Source of the DNA: Toxonevra muliebris
Taxonomy: Eukaryota > Arthropoda > Insecta > Diptera > Pallopteridae
Direction of reading: 5' to 3'
Assembly (NCBI GenBank): GCA_963691655.1
Contig: OY829328.1
Coordinates: 13,408,704 to 13,472,703 of the forward strand
DNA: 64,000 bases
Part shown: in pieces, positions 1-9,580 of the stretch
How the letters are laid out: every line of letters begins with the position of its first letter
Position numbering within the stretch: position 1 is the stretch's first letter
Translations under genes and position numbers: made by a program
The notes under the pieces: model-generated
Seen by the model: only the letters and a program-made list of their open reading frames with translations
The model's database searches: none
Told to the model about the DNA's origin: nothing

Positions 1-330
1 AATGATAGTCGGCGATTTGGCATACTTCGCTTTATAGGTATCCATCAGGTACAAATATATTCCCAGACGAGTCGTCGTATAAGTCGCTTGTCGAAGTATG
101 CTAGCACTAAGCCCTTTATATAAACCCGTAAAACCTTCTGTCGAAACTATGGTTTTTATACAATGAATCGAGTTTTTGTACTGCCCCTTGTCTACTTGCA
201 TTCTGGTTTTGGTTAAGTCCATTGGATGAACGAAACATGTGGCAGCTGAACCTGCAGTACCGCCGAAAACGTAGTTCATATAAGTTGGAATTTTTTTTGG
301 TGGTTCACTTTTGTCGGCTTTATCGGCCAT
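1..330 (-). CDS. Mitochondrial 2-oxoglutarate/malate carrier-like protein, N-terminal 110 residues (cut by window edge)
   Basis: Reading on the minus strand from ATG at 330-328, the frame stays open for 110 codons to the window edge, so only the N-terminal third is present. The protein is a mitochondrial carrier family (SLC25) member, an inner-membrane exchanger. Visible features are the first-helix glycine-rich stretch (VFGGTAGSAAT), the first carrier signature HPMDLTKTRMQ (P-x-D-x-x-K), and the repeat end with EGFTGLYKGLSASILRQATY followed by TTRLGIY. The RQATYTTTRLG segment is typical of the oxoglutarate carrier branch (SLC25A11). The start codon sits in a good context (GAAAAATGG). The neighbour at 504-1445 on the same strand is a clear paralogue, so this is a tandem pair with 173 bp between start codon and the upstream stop. 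No intron is seen in this part. Transported substrate is inferred from family membership only. Confidence 0.9.
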   Translation of the reverse strand, partial: MADKADKSEPPKKIPTYMNYVFGGTAGSAATCFVHPMDLTKTRMQVDKGQYKNSIHCIKTIVSTEGFTGLYKGLSASILRQATYTTTRLGIYLYLMDTYKAKYAKSPTII

Positions 331-468
331 TTTTCTATGAAAGAGTTTTGTATTATTTTCTTAAAAGTTTTGACTATTCTAAACTATGACTTTGACAAAG
401 TTTTCCTTCAACTTCAATATATATTTTGACGTTCCGACGCATCATCTGCTGTACATAAAACTCTAAGC

Positions 469-477
469 TTTTTATAA
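469..477 (-). promoter_or_regulatory. Candidate TATA box for the partial carrier gene
   Basis: TATAAAAAG read on the minus strand, about 140 bp upstream of the ATG at 330 and just downstream of the stop codon of the 504-1445 gene. It could position transcription of the second carrier gene independently. A TATA-like string is common in sequence this A+T-rich, so this is only a suggestion. Confidence 0.3.
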
Positions 478-503
478 GTAAAGAGCTCGCTGTCAATATC
501 ATT

Positions 504-1445
504 TTATATACTGGAACCTTTATCTTCGATCCCTAGCACATATTTGTTGTATAACTGAGTGAAGCTTTCGAGAAAGAGTAAAGTCAGAACAGTGGATGGA
601 CCCGAACGCAAATAGTATGGCACAAATCCCTTCCAAAGAGAAAAGATGCCCTCGTGTCGTATTACTTTCGCCATAACATCTAGCATTCCCCGGTACGCTG
701 GATTCTGTTTATCAGCTCGTTTCATATCCTGAATACGGGTTTTTGCTATATCCAATGGCATCGTGGTAATTGACGTGAGCACACCCGCACACATACTTGA
801 ATAGAAATTTACCAGCAAACCAACTGCCATTTGAGGTGGTCCATTTACTAAATAGCTTTTAATCTGCGTGTATGATGATAATTGAATCATATTGAACACC
901 ATTGCACGGGCCACTGAGGGCATTGCACCACGCCACAACGTGGTCACGCCTTCTTCTCTTACAATGCGCACTAAAGCATTTCCAACACTTGTATAATTAC
1001 GTCTTTCAGCCGGTGGTAATCGCCCATCGGTCATCATTCGTACCATACCGACGTCGGCCGGTGTACCAATAAAAGCCCCGCATCCGCCTGCTACTATACC
1101 CATTACCAAGCATACCCTGAGAGGAGGTCTCCGTTCGAAAACATTCCAATATTTATCATTCAAATAAGTGTATATGCCAAGGCGAGTTGATGTGTAAGTT
1201 GCCTGTCGTAGAAGTCCAGCGCCCAGACCATTGTATAAGGCCAGGGGGCCTTCATTAATGATTACAGTTTGAACGCAATGAAACACATTTCGGTATTCGC
1301 TTTTGCCGCCACCAGCACCGGAAACTTGCATTCTTGCCTTGATCAAATCCAGCGGTTGCACAAAAAAACAAGACCCCATTCCTGCTGCACCGCCAAGCAC
1401 GAATTTCATACTATTAGGAATTTGTTTTTCACTTATCGCCGTCAT
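504..1445 (-). CDS. Mitochondrial 2-oxoglutarate/malate carrier-like protein (SLC25A11 family), complete
   Basis: A complete, intronless 313-residue mitochondrial carrier, the usual length for the family. Three ~100-residue repeats are visible, each opened by a carrier signature: QPLDLIKARMQ (near residue 30), TPADVGMVRMM (near 128) and MPLDIAKTRIQ (near 228), with the second halves EGPLALYNGLGAGLLRQATY, EEGVTTLWRGAMPSVARAMV and HEGIFSLWKGFVPYYLRSGP. The RQATYTSTRLG and GRLPPAERRNY segments match the oxoglutarate/malate carrier branch, and the divergence from the general form resembles the extra intronless OGC-like copies of Drosophila (CG18418 type). The expected role is exchange of 2-oxoglutarate for malate or related dicarboxylates across the inner mitochondrial membrane. 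The start is the first in-frame ATG, giving an N-terminus like that of its tandem neighbour at 1-330. A two-codon upstream ORF overlaps the start (see findings). Substrate is inferred. Confidence 0.93.
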   Translation of the reverse strand: MTAISEKQIPNSMKFVLGGAAGMGSCFFVQPLDLIKARMQVSGAGGGKSEYRNVFHCVQTVIINEGPLALYNGLGAGLLRQATYTSTRLGIYTYLNDKYWNVFERRPPLRVCLVMGIVAGGCGAFIGTPADVGMVRMMTDGRLPPAERRNYTSVGNALVRIVREEGVTTLWRGAMPSVARAMVFNMIQLSSYTQIKSYLVNGPPQMAVGLLVNFYSSMCAGVLTSITTMPLDIAKTRIQDMKRADKQNPAYRGMLDVMAKVIRHEGIFSLWKGFVPYYLRSGPSTVLTLLFLESFTQLYNKYVLGIEDKGSSI

Positions 1446-1581
1446 CGCATTCTTATTAAAAACACGAAAGTGACAAAATTGAATATTCGAGTATTTGATT
1501 TAATTTTTGACAAACACTAATAAAGTTTTTATTTTTTGCTTGATTTAAAGATAAAAAGAAAAATGAAAGAAAATAATATTA

Positions 1582-2508
1582 CAGAGTGTGAGAAAAATAA
1601 TAGTGTCAAAATTTTTTTTCAGTGTACTAAAGCACATGCGGATAACTTTAGACTACTCTAAATTTCGCGTGGTTGTTATTTCCCCTATCAGATATGAGTT
1701 TTTAATTTAATAACATCAATTTGCAATGAGCCCGAAATTTTAAAGTTTGAAGTTAAACACCCTGAAGATCCAAAAATGAATCTGAAAACTGCGGCGAAAT
1801 GCACTAAATCTACAGTTTTGTTCGTTAAATTTTGGATGAACTGATACGTCCGATTCGAGAATGTTGACGACGGTGAGGGTAGGGGCAGGAAAAGAATCTC
1901 TTCGACGATATATAGTTTGTGTAAAAAAAAATCCAACTCTTTTCCTTAAAGAAGTTCAACAAGAACTGTTCAAGAAAGATATAAACGTATCAATATTTAC
2001 AATTAGGCAAAGACTTTTGGAATCATACATCTCTAACAAAAGTACCGACCCAAAACTATTGTTGACCGAAAAACACATTGCAAAACGTTTGACATAAGCA
2101 CATGAGAATTTGAATCGAAATTGAAGCAACGTCATCTTTACAGATGAGCCTTAATTTGTATTGCTTAAAAGATTTAAAAGAACTTGGACTAACTATTGCT
2201 TCAACCCAAAATATTAATGCTAAATTCAAGGTCAAACTATACAAATGTGGCTTGATGATGTCTGCTGGGTTGTGTGGATCCAAAAATAATGATTGGATAT
2301 TGCAAAAATACAATGATCCAATGCACCTCAGCCGCCTTTGAACGACATGGAAGCAAGAAAATAGTGTACAAATGCTTGATTGGGCATACCAGAGGCCTGA
2401 TGCGAACCCTACAAGAAATGTTTGGCCTTTAATGAAGACCAGGAAATAACGCGAAAATAAGGAATAAATCTACTTTGTATTGTGAGTCAATTATTTTCTC
2501 ATACACAG
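1582..2508 (+). mobile_element. Tc1-like DNA transposon, degenerate
   Basis: Inverted ends CAGAGTGTGAGAAAAATAAT (left) and, read inward from the right, CTGTGTATGAGAAAATAATT, each flanked by TA, bound a 927-bp unit. A broken Tc1-type transposase on the plus strand lies between them. The ends align over about 25 bp with several mismatches, so the copy is old. Confidence 0.75.
1796..2451 (+). pseudogene. Tc1-like transposase remnant
   Basis: The pieces of a Tc1 transposase are spread over shifted frames. Near 1796-1900 there is a helix-turn-helix-like stretch ending in a GEGRGRKR motif (GRPR-like hinge). From 1900 the frame changes and continues with KKNPTLFLKEVQQEL and TIRQRLLE. Around 2133 NVIFTDEP corresponds to the first catalytic Asp region. 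Near 2370-2445, MLDWAYQRPDANPTRNVWP matches the WPxxSPDLNPIENxW block that carries the last acidic residue. At least two frameshifts and a stop break it, so no active enzyme can be made. DNA cut-and-paste at TA sites is the family role. Confidence 0.72.
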
Positions 2509-2944
2509 TATTTATTTGTGAGCACGATCTATTGTCAATATCATCACAACAATGACAAATTCAAAGGAGTTAAATTATGGTAAAAATATATGTGGATTCC
2601 TTAATTTTACAGGACACGTAGAAAAAGTTATAAAGCCATAAAACTAAGGTTCTGCTAAACAAATTTATAAATTCTTACAAAATTGAAAATATTTGTTGCA
2701 TCCCCATAATTCAATACGCCTTCACTCAACCGCTCCTTTCGAGGTCTTTGCTGTGGCCCAGTTGTTGACGGGTCAATTAAATTTCACTAGTTGGGTAAAT
2801 GCAAATTTACTAACGTATTTAACTTTAAAAGTTCAAGAATGTGCAAAGTTATGCAAGACATTTCAATTGAATTACATTTTTTCTCACTCTCATGAAAATT
2901 TTCAAAAATTATATATTTTTAGTTGTATATTGTTAGTGTGGTTC
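2509..2944. other. Non-coding stretch
   Basis: A+T-rich sequence between two transposon remnants. I see no supported gene; the open frame over 2693-3013 is partly antisense to the LINE fragment that follows. Confidence 0.6.
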
Positions 2945-3105
2945 ACATATATTCCCTCTTCTCTATTCAGTCTAATCTGCCTAGAGTACCTCATCCAGTC
3001 CAGTTTCCCTTAGGAATTTGAGTGCAGCGCCCTGACCAATGGATGCTAGATCTATGCTGTGCACTTGGTACATACCCAGACATTTCATTCTTTTGTTTGA
3101 ATGGC
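2945..3105 (-). pseudogene. LINE fragment: C-terminal tail of an RNase H-type retrotransposon
   Basis: On the minus strand this stretch encodes a short peptide (KRMKCLGMYQVHS, then LKFLRETGLDEVL) that closely matches the last ~50 residues of the element at 14350-15640 (KRMKYLGMHEVPR, LKFLREIGLDEAL). The two stretches are also alike at DNA level around 'gcctcatccagtcca'. This is therefore another copy of the same LINE family, retaining only the extreme 3' coding end. Confidence 0.7.
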
Positions 3106-3237
3106 AACTTTATACCTGATTACCGAATTGAATGTTGTCAAAGTCGATGAGCACGAGAACCAAACTGAAATTTGGCTATCATATATATTAAATTAAATAA
3201 ACTTCAGAATTAGTCCAGTTATTATAAAGATTTACAT

Positions 3238-3664
3238 CATAAAAATTCTGAACTGAGATTTTTCTTCAGTAATTTTTAGTGGGGGTATGATAGATCAGTC
3301 CTGGGGTTGCAGAGCGACCCTCCCCCCCCCCCCAAAAAATCCCCCCTTTGGTGAAAATAACTGGTTAACTTTGGAGATATCAAAAAATTACTTACCACAA
3401 ATAAAAGGCTTGAGTGATTTCCTAAAAAAAAGGGTAATAAAAATAACTTTTTAGAAAATCATTTAAGCTTTTTATGTGTGCTAGATAATTTTTTGATATC
3501 TCCAACGGTTAACCAGTTATTAGTAATAAAGGATTTTTTCACTAAAGAGTGGGTTTTTTGGGGGGGTCGCTCTGCAACCCCAGAACTGTTTTTTGTGGTT
3601 TTTCCATTTATCATACCCCCACTAACAATTATTGAAAAAAAATCGCAGCTAAGAATTTTTATGA
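3238..3664. repeat. Long palindromic foldback element
   Basis: The left arm (from 3238, tcataaaaattct) is repeated in inverted orientation by the right arm ending at 3664 (agaatttttatga). The arms stay aligned through GTGGGGGTATGATA, CTGGGGTTGCAGAGCGAC, poly-C/poly-G, TAACTGGTTAAC and GAGATATCAAAAAATTA to a centre near 3445. Practically the entire ~427 bp can fold on itself. No coding capacity is supported; it is a MITE/foldback type repeat. Confidence 0.85.
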
Positions 3665-4161
3665 ACTTTTGGTGAATTTTTTACTCTACCGACTAGGCTA
3701 AATAAACGAGGCAATTTTTCCCCAATGCTTACATCCACTGGCGAATTTCGAGATTTTTGAACGGGATTATAATTTTTTGCCTCTTTAGACATTTTTATTT
3801 AATTTTTGATCTTCTATCAAAATGAATGGGATTTTGATCGGGAAATGATCAACCTTCCAAGGATCTGCTAGTGAAGTTAATTGATTTTTGCAAAAATTGT
3901 GTTTTTAAGTTCCAACAACCGCCATTTTGTCAAACATTAATATTTTTAAAATTACCTAGTGAATCCGTCAAATTAACTAATTAGCTGACGAATCATTTTT
4001 TTTTTTTTTAAGTTCAATTTAATTGTTCTCGAGTTACCGTGCTCACTGCAAAACGACTTTGAATAAAGTATACCATGTACGCGCTTATAACTCCGGCAGG
4101 TTCAATTTTTTTACTTCTTTTGTATTTATATTTTTGACATTCCTCAAACATAACATTGACG
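3665..4161. other. Non-coding stretch
   Basis: A+T-rich, with a run of ~11 T near 4000. No gene or RNA supported. Confidence 0.55.
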
Positions 4162-4437
4162 ACCTTGATAGTTTTATGGGTAGCGCACTAGACTTTCCCC
4201 CAGAGGTTTCGTTCTCGATTACCGTCTTGGTCTGGTGATTAATTCTCATATCCTTTTTATATTCTCATTGATATGTAGTGAATGGGAATTATAAAAAAGT
4301 ACACCTCTTAGTTGGGTGGTAGGTAGACAATGGCAAAACCACCTAGTATCTAATACCAAATTGCCACACCTCCGTTCGCAACCGGCGTGAGGCCGTTCTG
4401 GCCTCAGTGTGTCCCCAGACAGCCACTTAACCTAACC
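4162..4437 (+). repeat. tRNA-derived SINE, copy A
   Basis: The 5' part (ACCTTGATAG...GTAGCGCACTAGAC...CGTTCTCGATTACC) has the layout of a tRNA gene, with A-box- and B-box-like blocks about 35 bp apart. The body and the 3' end (ACTTAACCTAACC) match a second copy at 8849-9085 along its whole length with many differences and a ~50-bp length difference. It is non-coding and would have been transcribed by RNA polymerase III. Confidence 0.7.
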
Positions 4438-5361
4438 TCAAATATTAATTTATGAAAGTTTCTTAAAAAATATATGCACACACCTTTAGGAAAAATTATT
4501 GATAAACATGTTTTTTTGCGTCTTCTTAACGGATGTCTTCCATTAACACAATTGCATGCGCAATTAGTAAAAATGTTCCGCACATTTATGCGTAAGCCAT
4601 ACAATTTGTTATGCACGCTGACATCGACAAAAAAAGGACGCAATGTTAAGATTTTACTAGCAGCAGGCAACGGGCGGAATATTTAACGACATTAAAGCCG
4701 ACAACTGACATTCAACCATAATGACAACCAAAGACTTTTGTCATAAGCGTAAATGGGAATTACGCGCTCGTACTTAGGACAATATAATAATATAATGCCG
4801 TTGAGATTTAAGGCAAATTAATGTTAATCGTTTACTTTGTGTAGAGGTATGTAATTTCGAATGTCAGAGTAATGCTGCTCTTTTGCTCTTCAGCTGACCA
4901 GTTTACATTTTGCATTCAAATTATAAAATATATTAATATAATTATCAGATACATACCTACATATGTCATGTCAAATGTGTATGATGTGATTCGGTGTTAA
5001 CTTTATTTGCATTTGCATTTAGCCGTGCGGTTTAGCGCACTTGACAACAAATCTGCATACTTCATCATGTATGTAGAATTTGAATAAATATTTTATTTTG
5101 TTGAGTATTCAATTTTACTTTATTTGGTGGCAAACAAAATAAATCGCGTTTAGAATTTTTTATTAATGTAGGCGGGCGCTTGCTTACTAGCAATAACGAA
5201 CAAAAATCACAATATGCTGTATTCTGTATTACGTAATATGCATATGAGGTTAGTTGCCTATATGGCATTTGTCGTTCACGTTTACAAACTTCAGCACACA
5301 ACATTTATCCACACATAACAGCTGCTTTAAAGGAATATGATCAGAAAATCTGATCGTCCAC
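4438..5361. other. Non-coding stretch
   Basis: No supported gene. The open frames over 4404-4686 overlap on both strands without any recognisable motif, and are treated as chance. Confidence 0.55.
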
Positions 5362-5598
5362 GGGGCCGAAATTTGTGCATTATGATGTTCTTATACATAC
5401 GTGGTATCTTGAACAGTTTAACTCTGTTATGACTAGGGCAAGGAATTTCATACACTAAAAAATCGGAAATATGGCATATAATATGCAATTAAAATTCAAA
5501 AATATGCAACTAAAACTACAAAAAATGCACTAAAAACATCTAAAATATGCAATTTAAAATAAAAAATATTTTGTTTTTGATCGCATATTTTCGGCCCC
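5362..5598. repeat. MITE with GGGGCCGAAA ends
   Basis: Inverted ends GGGGCCGAAATTTG and, from the right, GGGGCCGAAAATATG enclose 237 bp. The inner part contains at least four imperfect direct repeats of an AATATGCAAYTAAAA-like unit (5470-5560). Confidence 0.6.
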
Positions 5599-5655
5599 TA
5601 ATTCCAATATAAATTCTTGCTAACCCAAATCCAATTGAAAGCCAACAATATTATA

Positions 5656-5876
5656 GGTATTCACGGGTTAATGCAATATGCGTTGCAAAAGTGCGGATTT
5701 CGGAAGTTTGACACCTTTCTACCTTTAAATTCGTAAGAAGAATCCAAAATATTTTCATTATTTTTCAAGAGATTGTAATATTTTTACAGTTAAACTATTT
5801 CGCATCTCCTATATTTGCATTGAACGCTCACATCTTAGTACTTTAAGTCGCACTTTTGCATCAACGCGTGAATACC
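5656..5876. repeat. MITE with GGTATTCACG ends
   Basis: Left end GGTATTCACGGGTTAATGCA and inverted right end GGTATTCACGCGTTGATGCA enclose ~221 bp; a further AAAAGTGCG block is also shared in inverted orientation. Flanks are TATA-like. Non-coding. Confidence 0.7.
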
Positions 5877-6949
5877 CTTATTATTTATGTTCATTTTCAC
5901 TCAACACATGTAAAAATTTGTCTTCTTCGTCAAGCTATTAATCTGTCAAAAACTAAATTCAGTTCTCAATGAAATGTTAAATTTCCCATTTTGACGAAAT
6001 TTGCTCTCCTCTGTCCCCACTATAATTTAGTATTCACCAGCTTGCTCGATACTTTATATTCGATATCTCACGATACCGTGCTCTCAACTTCAAAACAATA
6101 ACTTCAAATAAAAAAAAAATCCATCACTTTACTAACGTTAAATGCAAGGATTGCTCCTTCCTTAATTAGAGTCTAAGCTTCATGACAAAACTTGAATGTC
6201 TCGCATAGTGTTGTCGTTAACAAAAAGTTTCTCGACGTTCACATTTCATTGAGCTCATTGAAACTTTTCCCCAAAATGCGCGATAATTGGACTCGACTAT
6301 TCTACCCGCCAGATAAAAAACAAAAAAACGCATCTACCTATTAGTTAAACTAATGTATTCTTGAAAAATACTGCAACCACATTAAAATCTAATAAAACTA
6401 TTAAATAAGTATACAACCTCAATTAAGCAAACACTTGAAGATCATTACCACAAATTACATTGATCGCTGCGATGAAACTGAAACGAATTAAAAATAAAGA
6501 TAATCACATACATACCTATGTGCATTAAAAGTGAATGTCACTAAAATTTGCACGGCACGCCGGATGTACGCCATAAAGCAAACGAAGAATGTCTTGAGGT
6601 AATGATGACCACACTTAGCACAAATGCTAAGCACGAAACGCGAACCGTGTCAATACCACCATCACACCACACATGCAGCAGGCAGGAAAGTGTTGCTAGT
6701 ATATAAATATGCAAGTACTCAAAGTCAATTAGTAGGTAAATAAAAAAAAAAATATATGTGGTAAAATAATAAAAAAAATAACAAAACCTAAAGTTTTTAA
6801 ATCAAATGGCGTTGGCTTCAATCTACGTGCATGGAAAATTACTAACTGTCAGTGCTGGAAAATTACTCCATGTACTACCTATGTATATACATATATTTGT
6901 ACACTCATATAAATAAATTAGTTGATGCTTAGATCGACTCAGTTACATA
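5877..6949. other. Non-coding stretch
   Basis: A+T-rich spacer with homopolymer A runs near 6110 and 6740. No gene supported. Confidence 0.6.
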
Positions 6950-7087
6950 GGTCGTTCTCCCACTGGAAGCAATGCAACTACGATCCGACACTAAGCGCCG
7001 AGCGGCAATACTAATCGCTCTCAAACAATCGCAACGATGTTCATTGTGCCGATTTGCATTTACGTTGCCTCCAGTGGGAGAACGGCC
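6950..7087. repeat. Short MITE with GGYCGTTCTCCCACTGG ends
   Basis: Left GGTCGTTCTCCCACTGGAAG and inverted right GGCCGTTCTCCCACTGGAGG bound a 138-bp element; the similarity continues as GCAAYG. A clear target duplication was not seen. Confidence 0.75.
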
Positions 7088-8525
7088 TTAATGGTACTGT
7101 TCAAGAAAATCTATGTACAATCTATATTTTATTAATTGCCAACTATTAATTTTTTTCGTTGAGTGTATAAATATGCATGATGGCAGTTATAAACTCAATC
7201 CCAATTCAATAACATACGATTCCAGATTTATCTCTTTTTGTTTTTGTTGTTGTTGAGGCTTTGGTCAACTTCACCTTTAAGTTGCTCCTTTTTTTTACAA
7301 TCTTATCGCAATCTGAATATGAAGTTCAAGTTTCAGGCGACTTAAAAAAGTGCAAACCAGCACTTGAACACATGCCATTTTGGCGCCTCTTGGTAACCTT
7401 CACCTCCTTATTGCAATGTTGACAACGACGTCAGAGACGCTGCTGCAACCGAAATGGTATGAATGAGATATAATGATGAGTATGAGCTAGTTGCAAGTAC
7501 GAAAAATAACACCGAAGTAAGTAGCAGTAATAGTAGCAACACCAGCTGTTGCTTTTGCGGTAACTATCTAGCTGCAGCTGCAACAATTATGCAATGCTGC
7601 TGTTAATTGCTGAAGAAGAAGCAAAAGAATCTACACCTTGAACACTTTGAACAGAACAGATACGAAGCACAAACAACAAACAGAAACGTTGTAATAAGAA
7701 AATCTTTTTAAACTGTTTACTTAATTTGGTGTTGTATATTTTTGTTGCTATTATTATTGTTGTTGTGGCAAACTTAAGTTGAATTCCAAATTGTCAGTGT
7801 GGAATTGAAGCTGCACATACTCAATTGTAGGTAGGTGCCACTTAGCATGCAGCTTGAATACCTTCTTTTGCTTTTGTGTTCTTGCGTTGTATTTATATAA
7901 GTGTGTTAAGATCAGCAAGTCATCATCGCCAGCAATATCATCATTATCGCCAACACGCTCAACAAGTCTTATGATCTGCTAAATTTATATCGCTCGCTGC
8001 TTTTTAGTATGCAATGCAACAATTTGTTGTATAAATCTTGACTTGCATTTTCTACTCTACTCACAATTATCATCATTGCTCATCGTTTTGTTTCTTTTTC
8101 GGTAGTCCACACATCACACACATACATTCATGTTTTCGAGGTGCTTATGTATGTTTGCAAGAGTACTCAACTTCACTACTTTATTTTGCTACATTTGGAT
8201 GGCATTCAAAGTCGTCCCCACAATGGAATGCAAGGTCGAAATTTTGGTTGATTTTTGTTTACATATTTTCTTTTTGTTTATATTGATTTTGGATTTGTTG
8301 TTTTTGTTTGGTTTTTGGTTTGTGATATCCCCACCCCATCTTTGGTTTATTGAGTATGGTCAGGGTTTGCATACCTACGAATTTTTTGTATTCCATAAAG
8401 TTATTGGCATTGGTGTGAATTTGCGTTGCATTTACATAATAACACGCAAGATACCATTTTAGTAGATTTTTTCATCTAAATTTGCCAATTTTTAATTTTT
8501 TTAAATTTGATTAAATACATTGAAT
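7088..8525. other. Non-coding stretch with a CAG/GC-richer island
   Basis: No recognisable protein. The part from about 7370 to 7640 is richer in G+C and CAG/GCT triplets than its surroundings and holds a GTAAGT at 7516-7521, so it could be an untranslated exon or a conserved element. The overlapping open frames at 8038-8462 are T-rich and have no motif. Confidence 0.45.
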
Positions 8526-8795
8526 CATTGTGAGCCTAGTGCCATAAAACGATTTTCGATTACTAACGCTCCTCATGAGTTGAAAATTCTACAATAACGG
8601 TATGTGGACCCGTTATCAGAGCATCAGAAAATTAAATATGTGAGTTTTGGGGTGAAATTTACTCTAGCCTTTACTACAACCGCTCATTTTCCATCTGATT
8701 TTGACGAATAAGGACCAAAAATACAAAACTTGTTCTTGTCCAAAAACTTAAAATTTTTTTTAGAACAAACGATTTATGGCACTGAACTCACAATG
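8526..8795. repeat. MITE with CATTGTGAG ends
   Basis: Left CATTGTGAGCCTAGTGCCAT and inverted right CATTGTGAGTTCAGTGCCAT, followed in both by AAA(A/T)CG, bound 270 bp. Non-coding. Confidence 0.75.
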
Positions 8796-8848
8796 ACGGG
8801 TGTAGTCAAGTAGATGCTTGATTCTTTTTTAAGCAACTTTTTTTTACA

Positions 8849-9085
8849 ACCTTGATAGTATAGCGGATAGCATATAAGGTTTTCATCCGGGATGTCGCGA
8901 ATTCGATCCCCTTCTTGGTTTGGTGGTTAATTCTGATAACCTTCTTATATTCTTATAAATATGAAGGGAATGAGAGTTAAAAGAAAGTGTACCCTTTTGT
9001 TAGATAAATGCCACAACGCCGTTCGGAAATGGTGATAAACTGTAGCCCAAGTGTGTTCATGGATAGCTACTTAACCTAATCTAAC
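8849..9085 (+). repeat. tRNA-derived SINE, copy B
   Basis: The 5' end ACCTTGATAGTATAGCGGAT, TAGCATA and, 30 bp on, CGAATTCGATCCCC resemble a tRNA (closest in my reading to tRNA-Asp/Glu) with A and B boxes. The body matches copy A at 4162-4437 (TTGGTTTGGTGGTTAATTCT, GTGTACCC, CCGTTCG, ACTTAACCTAAT). Orientation is the same as in copy A. Confidence 0.72.
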
Positions 9086-9199
9086 ATGAGTAATTTTTTC
9101 TTGGTTGCAGTATAGGTAAAAAGAGTTTTCTATCTAGTGTATATCAGCGTAAGGAATTGAGAAAATATGTCAAATCGCTTCTGAATGTGTCTCAATAAT

Positions 9200-9580
9200 G
9201 TATAGAGCTTTTCATCGCCTCGCTAAATCATCAGCCCTTTCATTTCCTTCAATTGTCCTATGCCTTAGAACGCAGAACTGCTTAACCATTGACTGACTGA
9301 GAAAACAATTAATTTCTACTTATGTATCTTGGCCAATGATTGCCAGAAGATCGACTAAAAAAATTCTGAGTAGAGTTTTGTCTCTAAGCTTAATCTTCAT
9401 CTGCTCTTGTTGGGAAAATGTATGCTTCTGATGCACACGGCACAATTTGGCTGATACACTCCTAGAACTAACCTGACAGCCCTCGTTACTCGTTTATTAT
9501 AGAACTGAAACCACCACATCGTCAGCATTAGCTATGATCTTAATCCTCCATCTGTTGAATTAAAAAACTGTATTGTCTAT
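9200..9580 (-). pseudogene. Degraded LINE fragment with RT and RNase H motifs
   Basis: On the minus strand 9215-9275 reads RHRTIEGNERADDLARR, the C-terminal RNase H motif (GHxxIxGNExADxLAR) found in many LINE ORF2 proteins. Upstream, near 9500-9540, a different frame reads IKIIANADDVVVSV, resembling RT motif C (YADD-VV). The pieces are joined by stops and shifts and much of the RT-RNase H linker is missing or unreadable. It is an old retroelement relic. Confidence 0.55.

Noticed and set aside
8038..8462. Two overlapping plus-strand ORFs of 82 and 110 codons
   Set aside because: Phe/Leu-rich from TTT/TTG runs; no start context or motif. They could mimic membrane proteins by composition alone.
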